Below, in pieces: positions 58,516-64,000 of a stretch of 64,000 nt of DNA (its first letter is position 1; every line of letters begins with the position of its first letter). Location of the stretch: NCBI RefSeq assembly GCF_036898095.1, contig NC_090751.1, positions 45,987,555 through 46,051,554 on the forward strand, written 5' to 3'. A program made the position numbers and the translations under genes. The notes below the pieces were generated by a model. The model was not told where the DNA came from and did no database searches. It worked only from the letters and a program-made list of their open reading frames with translations. The stretch is from Palaemon carinicauda. Its lineage: Eukaryota; Arthropoda; Malacostraca; Decapoda; Palaemonidae.

Positions 58516-59711
58516 CAGTAGGTCCTCGGGTTACGACGGTCCCGACTTACGCGGTTTCGCCGTTACGAACGCGCCCCATAAAAATATAAAAATAATATTA
58601 AGCGTCGTTCCGTCTTACACCGTTAGCGTCGTAAGCGACGTAAACAATTGCGAACTAGTTTCTAGCGCGCGGTGGATGAATACGCTTTGCGGTGGTTGTG
58701 GGCAAGGAAGACGGCGTCGCTCAGTTCCACTCATACGCCATTTTTGGTTGTGATTGCCTGTTCTTTCTCTCACGTGTTTGATCGTTTTTTTGAACTTTTT
58801 GCCCTTCATTATGGCTCCAAAGCGCAAGGCAGATTCTTCTGATGGTAGCGCATCGAAGAAAAGGAAGGCCATCACCATGGAAGTGAAATTAGACATTATT
58901 AAGCGGTCTAAAAACGGTGAAACGCCAACATTGGCCGATCGCTTGGCCTTAGCCGTTCGACCGTGGCTACTATCCTTAAAGATAAGGAGCGCATTGTTGA
59001 ACACGTAAAAGGATCTGCTCCAATGAAAGCAACAGTGATAACGAAACAGCGTAGTGGTTTAATTATCGAAATGGAAAGGTTATTAGTACTTTGGTTGGAA
59101 GATCAAAATCAACGGCGTATTCCAGTGAGCTTAATGGTTATTCAAGAGAAGGCTAAAAGGTTGTTTGAAGCGTTGAAAAAAGAAAGGGGGGGAGAAAGTG
59201 AAAGTGAAGAGTTTTCGGCTAGTAGGGGTTGGTTTATGCGATTTAAGGCTCGGGCCAATTACCATAATCTTAAAGTGCAAGGTGAAGCTGCTAGTGGGGA
59301 TGAGAAAGCAGCAAGTGAATTTCCTAAAGCGTTGGCTGAGATAATTAGGGAGGGGGGTTATTCTGCTTATCAGGTGTTCAATGCGGATGAGACAGGTTTA
59401 TTCTGGAAGCGCATGCCTAACCGCACGTACATAGCAAAGGAGGAGAAGTCAGCACCCGGTCATAAAGCAGGCAAGGAGAGGCTAACTTTGCTTCTTGGGG
59501 GAAATGCTGCTGGCGACATGTGGTAAGGAATTGTTTTCTCTTTTTCTAATTTTGTTTTTATGTCATTTGATACATTTTATTATAGTGCAGTATACAGTAA
59601 TACTTTACAGTACAGTACAGTACGTATATTTATGGTGTTCCGACTTACACGGAAATTCGGGTTACACCGCGTCTTAAGAACGGATCAGCGTCGTAACCCG
59701 AGGACCCCCTG
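58516..59711 (+). mobile_element. Tigger/pogo-family DNA transposon, internally deleted
   Basis: Terminal inverted repeats of 23 bp: the left starts cagtaggtcctcgggttacg and the right end is its inverse with 2 mismatches (caggggg...). TA dinucleotides flank it (58514-58515, 59712-59713), the target duplication of the Tc1/mariner superfamily. Inserted in the DIRS-5 5' ITR, so it is younger than that DIRS. At 1196 bp it lacks most of the catalytic domain. Confidence 0.92.
58811..59526 (+). pseudogene. Tigger-like transposase, truncated and frameshifted
   Basis: The start MAPKRKADSS at 58811 is preferred over an upstream ATG at 58754. The N-terminal CENP-B-type helix-turn-helix reads KRKAITMEVKLDIIKRSKNG, then after a 1-bp shift near 58930 GRSLGLSRSTVATILKDKE. 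The second DNA-binding domain has GWFMRFKARANYHNLKVQGE. The DDE domain begins QVFNADETGLFWKRMPNRTY (first catalytic Asp) and ends after LTLLLGGNAAGDMW. The other two acidic residues are deleted, so it cannot catalyse transposition. Confidence 0.88.
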
Positions 59712-59730
59712 TATTCCAGTTAGGGAACAA

Positions 59731-61420
59731 TTGTCATTTATACTGCTAGAATTTCTCATCCCCCTACCATCCCAAGGAAGATGGAATGAAAGGTTTCATT
59801 TGATGGACACTTGAGGTGCAGGTGCTTCAAGTCAACAACAGTAAGGGAAGATACAGCCAAAGAAAAGTAAAAATTTTCCTTACCGACAGAAGTAGAGATT
59901 CTTCAAAGAGTGGCGACTTGCCAGGGCATCTAGGGGAAGGGGAAACTATCTTTCAAATCTTACTTTAAGAGGGAGAATGATTATAAGAATTAAAAAAAAT
60001 CAAAATTAGTTAACAATTTTTTGACTGACCTTATTAAAGACCCAATTAGCTTTTATGGGATTTGTCCACCAATGACACCAGTGAGCTAGCTCCTGAACAT
60101 CCACACACTACCCTACCCCGAAGTGGATGGTACTTTACCTCAATAATACAAGGGACTTTGTATATAGCAAGAATATAATCATCACCCATCTAATCATACC
60201 AAACTGCCGACATGCCTTTCTTTAGAAACCAGCCCACCACTGGAATCCATGGGCTAATTTCTTGAGTGCGACTGAATGTCCTCTGTATCAATTTTAAGAA
60301 TATCTACCAGTATCTCTAGGAATCAAACATTATTGAGTAGTTAGAAAAACTACCAAAGCACCCACAATTAGTCTTGAAAACTCCAATCACAGCAAGTGCA
60401 ATTCCTTCTCAATACAGACACTAAAAAGAAGAGAGGTTGGACAGACAGGTGTGAGAATGTTTTTGTACAGAGATTGAAATAATTTTAAGAGTACTTGAGA
60501 CATTCCTAGTAAAAAATATACCGCTTTCTGAAAGCACTCTTACCCCTCACAAGGCTTCAACACTGAAAATTATGTAGATCAACCCTTAACAAAAAGGCTG
60601 CCAGAAGCTCTTGTTGATGGCCAGCCCGTTACAGGTAGGCCTTTGTAATAAAATACCATTACACCAATTGAGGCTTTTTCCACAAAATTTTAGATACAGT
60701 ACTGGCACAAGCCAGTTCTCATACAACTGCAAAGAATTTCAAATATACATTAAATTCATTTTATAATTAAGTTAATTTTACTTTCTTAAAGATATTCTGT
60801 AGTCTTGTACTGTATGGTACTGGATTCATTTAAATTAGACCAATATAAAAACATCTACTGTACTCTTTAGCATTCACAATCTTAAACTTATTGAAATACA
60901 TCTACCATACAAACCTTAACTATATTTCTTCTTAGACAGCTCAGGTGGTGGAATTAATCCCAAAGGGACAGTAACTGCATATAATGTCTGTCCTAAATAT
61001 GAAAACAATACGTATAGCTAACCTCAGACATCAGAACGATCACTTCATTTATCCTTTATCATCAGCGCTGCATAGAGCCTTTGGATTATTTTAATACGAT
61101 GAATTCGTACGTCACTGGAGAAAAAAAAAAAACTTAAATGGCAGCACTGCATTTTCAATGATTCACAATAAAGATTAAAGTTTTCTACAAACTCAAATAC
61201 AGAAAACTAAACAATTGGTGCACTTACAGGATATTAAATAAAAAGGGATTTAGGATTAAGCAAAAACCTACTCATTTTAAAGGTCAAGTTACAGAAATTT
61301 AAGGTGATCGCAATCCAAAATTTATTTCAAGTTCCCAATACAAAGAAATTTTTTCATACAATACTTTGCAAATACATTATAGTAGGAAGATTGAAAGTAA
61401 TTCATTCTAGATCTGGTGAG
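59731..61420 (-). other. Host-like segment with blocks c, b, an empty DIRS site and block a
   Basis: Continuation of 50701-52310 across DIRS-5. Block c 59884-59929, b 60030-60092 (63 bp), empty site aaaaaatat|accgctttctg at 60519, block a 60920-61114 (donor changed to ttaagg). Breaks at 61420 (gatctggtgag) into B-type DIRS, at the same position as 8474 and 35600. Confidence 0.45.
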
Positions 61421-61444
61421 TTAACGTGTGGCCGCGTAGGAAAC

Positions 61445-62449
61445 CTACGACGATTGAAGCGTTGGTATTGAAAACGCTTGCGCGCAGGCGACGAATCGCG
61501 CGGGCGCGTAAGGAGAGCCCAGGGATGCCTGTGAGCACCTGTGCGCAAACTTAGGTATCTCCTGGGCTTTGTGGTGAAGTGGAGGCACTGCGAGTCCAGA
61601 AGAACCTGTGAGCGCCTGTGCGCTAGCAAAGGAACTTCTTGAACTGCGTGACGAGGCAGGAACCAGGAGATCGTAGGAGCGTAGTTGCGTGGCCAGACGT
61701 ATGAGAGATCGTCGGCGAGGAGGCGAAGGAATAACTCCTTGCCGGCGCCCAGATCTGAAGATCATGGGTGCGTGGGCGAACGATGGCGCGTATGCCCATA
61801 TCAGGAAGGGGGCGCAGATGTGCGCTGGCGAGCAGGTGCACGAGGAGTTCAGTGAAGAACAACCTCCCTGCTTACGCCCAGATCCCGAACGTTGGCGCGC
61901 AATGCGCACATCAGGAAAGGGTGCTCAGATGTGCGCTGGCGAGCAGGCGATCGTGGTCGTTCAGGAGTTCGTAGGCGCGCATGGCGCGTAGCCACACAGA
62001 AGGTCTCAGAAGAGTTGGCGATCAGGAGTTGATTCAGCAGAAGTCTGGTCCACAGCAGGAGACTTGCGCCCAGATCCGGAGATCGTGGGCGCGAGGGCGA
62101 ACGTTGGCGCGCATTGCGCACATCAGGAACATTTGCGAGCTACTGCTTGCTCGCGCGCAGTAGAATGAGGTTGCACAGGTAAAAAAACCTGGCACCAAAG
62201 GGCTTACTCACATGTGAGATAAGCCCTTAGACCTGAAGGGACCAGTGCCCATTTGGAAAACGTGGTGGAGGCGCCCACAGCGCTACTGTGTCCAGGAACT
62301 GAGAAGGAAGATAAGAAGATCTGGCAGGTGTCGAAGATCGCGAATGAACTGCTGACAGGTCTAGAGAAGCAGCAGCAACTGTCTGTTCTCGTCGAGGAGG
62401 ATCCTCTGCGGCTGAAGATGAGGACGACCACGGACAGGAGCACCATCAT
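61445..62449 (-). pseudogene. DIRS-B3 gag-like frames
   Basis: Frames 61849-62121 and 61445-61909 correspond to the single 243-residue frame of B1 and B2, split by a loss of about 30 bp near 61886. The region around 62204-62449 matches the SSLTETPLRRT gag part of B1 in another frame. HDLQIWAP and RPRSPDLGAS modules remain. Confidence 0.4.
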
Positions 62450-62742
62450 CAGTCCTCCGAAGAGGCGTCTCTGTTAGTGAACTCCCTCGAGGGGGGGAGA
62501 CACTCGCAGGAGAGACCGTTGGACTCGGCTGCCCCCCTCGAAGATGTTTGGAAGGGGGAACTGAGCATTCAACAACAACAGCAGGGGAGTCCTCCGAAGA
62601 GGATTCTCTAAGAGTGTCCTCTCTCGCGAATGAGAGGGATGCGTAGAAGAGACAGGAAGAACTGATGAAGGCACCCCTTAGGGCTGTTGGATCAGCAAGC
62701 TGACCATAAAGAGCAACCCTCCCAAGAGGAGCTCCTGCAGTT

Positions 62743-62886
62743 GCTCAGCCCCTTGAGCATAGCTGCAAGTGCGACCGCTCAGCACCAAGAGCATAATCGC
62801 ACGAACACCATGGTCCGGCCTTGCAACCGCTCAGCCCCTTGAGCATGGTTTCAAAAGCGGTAGCTCAGCACCAAGACCATAACCGC
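62743..62886. repeat. 86-bp-period tandem repeat in DIRS-B3
   Basis: gctcagccccttgagcat occurs at 62743 and again at 62829, each followed by gctcagcaccaagacat-like sequence with cataa(t/c)cgc. Two partial units inside the stretch that B1 and B2 lack. Confidence 0.5.
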
Positions 62887-64000
62887 CCGAGGACCAGAAA
62901 AAATTAAGGTAGGAGAAGAAACCCCCCTGAAGGGGAAAAAACTCATACCTGGGAAGGGAACCTCCCTCGGAAGGGAAGAACCCACCCAAGGAGGCGAACC
63001 TCCTGAGGGTTCTATATGAACTAAGGAGCTGACAGTTGTCACGGGAGAACTTCTAGGAGAAGGGACACGCCCATGACGAAGTCGTAAAGGCGGCGGCAAC
63101 GGCAGACTCCCCAGGCCCCAACAGGACAGCTCTGCTTCGTAGGCACATTAGTCAAACGAAAAACTAGCTAGTTAACTGTGAAAATAAAACAATTAGTTAA
63201 CATTAATTCCCCCAGGGGAACTCCGAAGAGGAACCCCTGCGGAAAAACAAAATAAGAATTACACACAGGAATGCGCCCTCCTCCCCCACCGACACTCACA
63301 GGAAGGGGGAGGGGGAAGCGGAGAACTGTAACAAAACAGAATTATAACAATTATAAATATGTAATTCAACCAAGAATGTTACTAATAGTAAGAACGAATG
63401 AACCCCGAAGGGAAGCGTTCTACACAGAGGCTGAAAAGTTAACAAATACAATTAGATCTAAATAAAAATAATAATTGAGACAATAAATGGAAGCAATTCA
63501 ACCCGCAACGGGAAGGAAGCTACCGTAATACGTAGTTGTAATAAGAGGGTGAACGAACTCAAGGAGAGAGAGAGAGAGAGAGACCGTAGTCAAACAAAAC
63601 TCCCAATTTCCCCTTAGGAAAGGAGGAACAGCGGAGAAACATATTAGTAAGTAAAGTCCAGCGATGACGATTCCCCACGGCGCCCGCCGAAGGGAGACCG
63701 AAGGACCAAGGGAGAGATCGCGACCCATGAAAAGTCACCGTAGTGGCCTGAGACCACACGGAGAAGATTCGTACAATGAGTGGACTTCCTACACACACAC
63801 AGCACCAACACTGAAAAGGAAACTTACTGTATTTCTATACTCAAATATATACATAAACATAAGAATGTTTACATATATATTAAGTATAAGAAAAGTAAGT
63901 AATTAGCAAGACAAAGCATTAATGGCTGCCATGCGAGGACGGAACAGACACGTCTGTTCATTGTCCGAGCCAAAAGTGAAGTGAAGCAGTTCACCGGTGT

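Larger units (their letters stand above)
52311..59730 (-). mobile_element. DIRS-5: DIRS copy with both ends at an intact target, RT deleted
   Basis: Flanks aaaccaag (left) and ttgtcatttatact (right) are contiguous in sister segments (for example 20383-20405), so the insertion is a simple one without target duplication. Removing the nested Tigger (58516-59711) leaves about 6.2 kb. It has 3' ITR, ICR, YR, RNase H, gag and 5' ITR. RT is deleted: the DNA goes from RNase H (gatccgtcag) straight into gag (ctactgcatc) near 55030. It is therefore non-autonomous for reverse transcription. Confidence 0.9.
61421..64000 (-). mobile_element. DIRS-B3: B-type DIRS 5' part, running off the window
   Basis: Same start and order as DIRS-B1 but more diverged, and with about 600 bp (about 62640-63260) that B1 and B2 lack. 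The Arg-rich gag frame is shortened (61445-61909). The leader (63480-63900) contains the (AG)n run near 63565 and the conserved non-coding-looking frames. The ITR begins at the very end of the window. Confidence 0.75.

Noticed and set aside
59729..59740. The DIRS-5 target contains ttgtcattt, also found in the ICR/circle junction, suggesting homology-guided integration
   Set aside because: The orientation of the element relative to the target is opposite to what recombination at that shared core would give, so the match is probably chance.

Overview
This window is eukaryotic, repeat-dense, AT-rich DNA with GC-rich islands. There is no bacterial gene organisation, and I saw no rRNA, tRNA or CRISPR array. 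The repeat repertoire (DIRS-type tyrosine-recombinase retrotransposons, a LINE ending in an ATGT microsatellite, an I/Nimb-like LINE with RNase H, a Tigger/pogo DNA transposon) suggests an arthropod, most plausibly a decapod crustacean, where DIRS1-like elements are known to be common. That assignment is inference. Nearly all long reading frames belong to transposable elements, and nearly all are broken.

One DIRS family dominates, always on the minus strand. From its 5' end (right) it has an inverted terminal repeat (ITR), gag (an N-terminal Cys motif DPHALCPSCRG, then Ser/Pro-rich and Arg-rich low-complexity parts), reverse transcriptase (YLDDW), RNase H, a tyrosine recombinase (YR) whose reading frame overlaps RNase H, a 3' UTR, an internal complementary region (ICR) and the second ITR. 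Copies or pieces lie at 1-7576, 8475-10601, 11865-13366, 16843-18587, 27961-30696, 33343-34703, 35601-37728, 38992-40493, 43067-44813, 47099-49057, 52311-59730 and 61421-64000. Only the first keeps the RT. The 52311-59730 copy has both ends and its flanks match an empty site, but it has lost RT and carries an internally deleted Tigger element.

Between the DIRS pieces, one non-DIRS segment recurs six or seven times. It carries small blocks with minus-strand splice-like borders, called a, b, c, d and e here in 5' to 3' order, and looks like part of a host gene that was tandemly duplicated together with the DIRS copies in its introns. The stretch 6215-20863 is paralogous to 33342-46783 (offset about 27.1 kb). 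The first copy later gained a LINE (14777-15710) and an LTR-like insert (18859-19176). Occupied and empty versions of the same sites allow the insertions to be read to within a base or two. The array appears to have grown by recombination between DIRS copies.

Other items are a nested I/Nimb-like LINE at 3369-5309, two copies of an RTE-like LINE (14777-15710 minus, 21168-23116 plus), a much older decayed DIRS-like element at about 25600-27430 (partial copy 32581-33342), and an unassigned stretch at 49058-50700.
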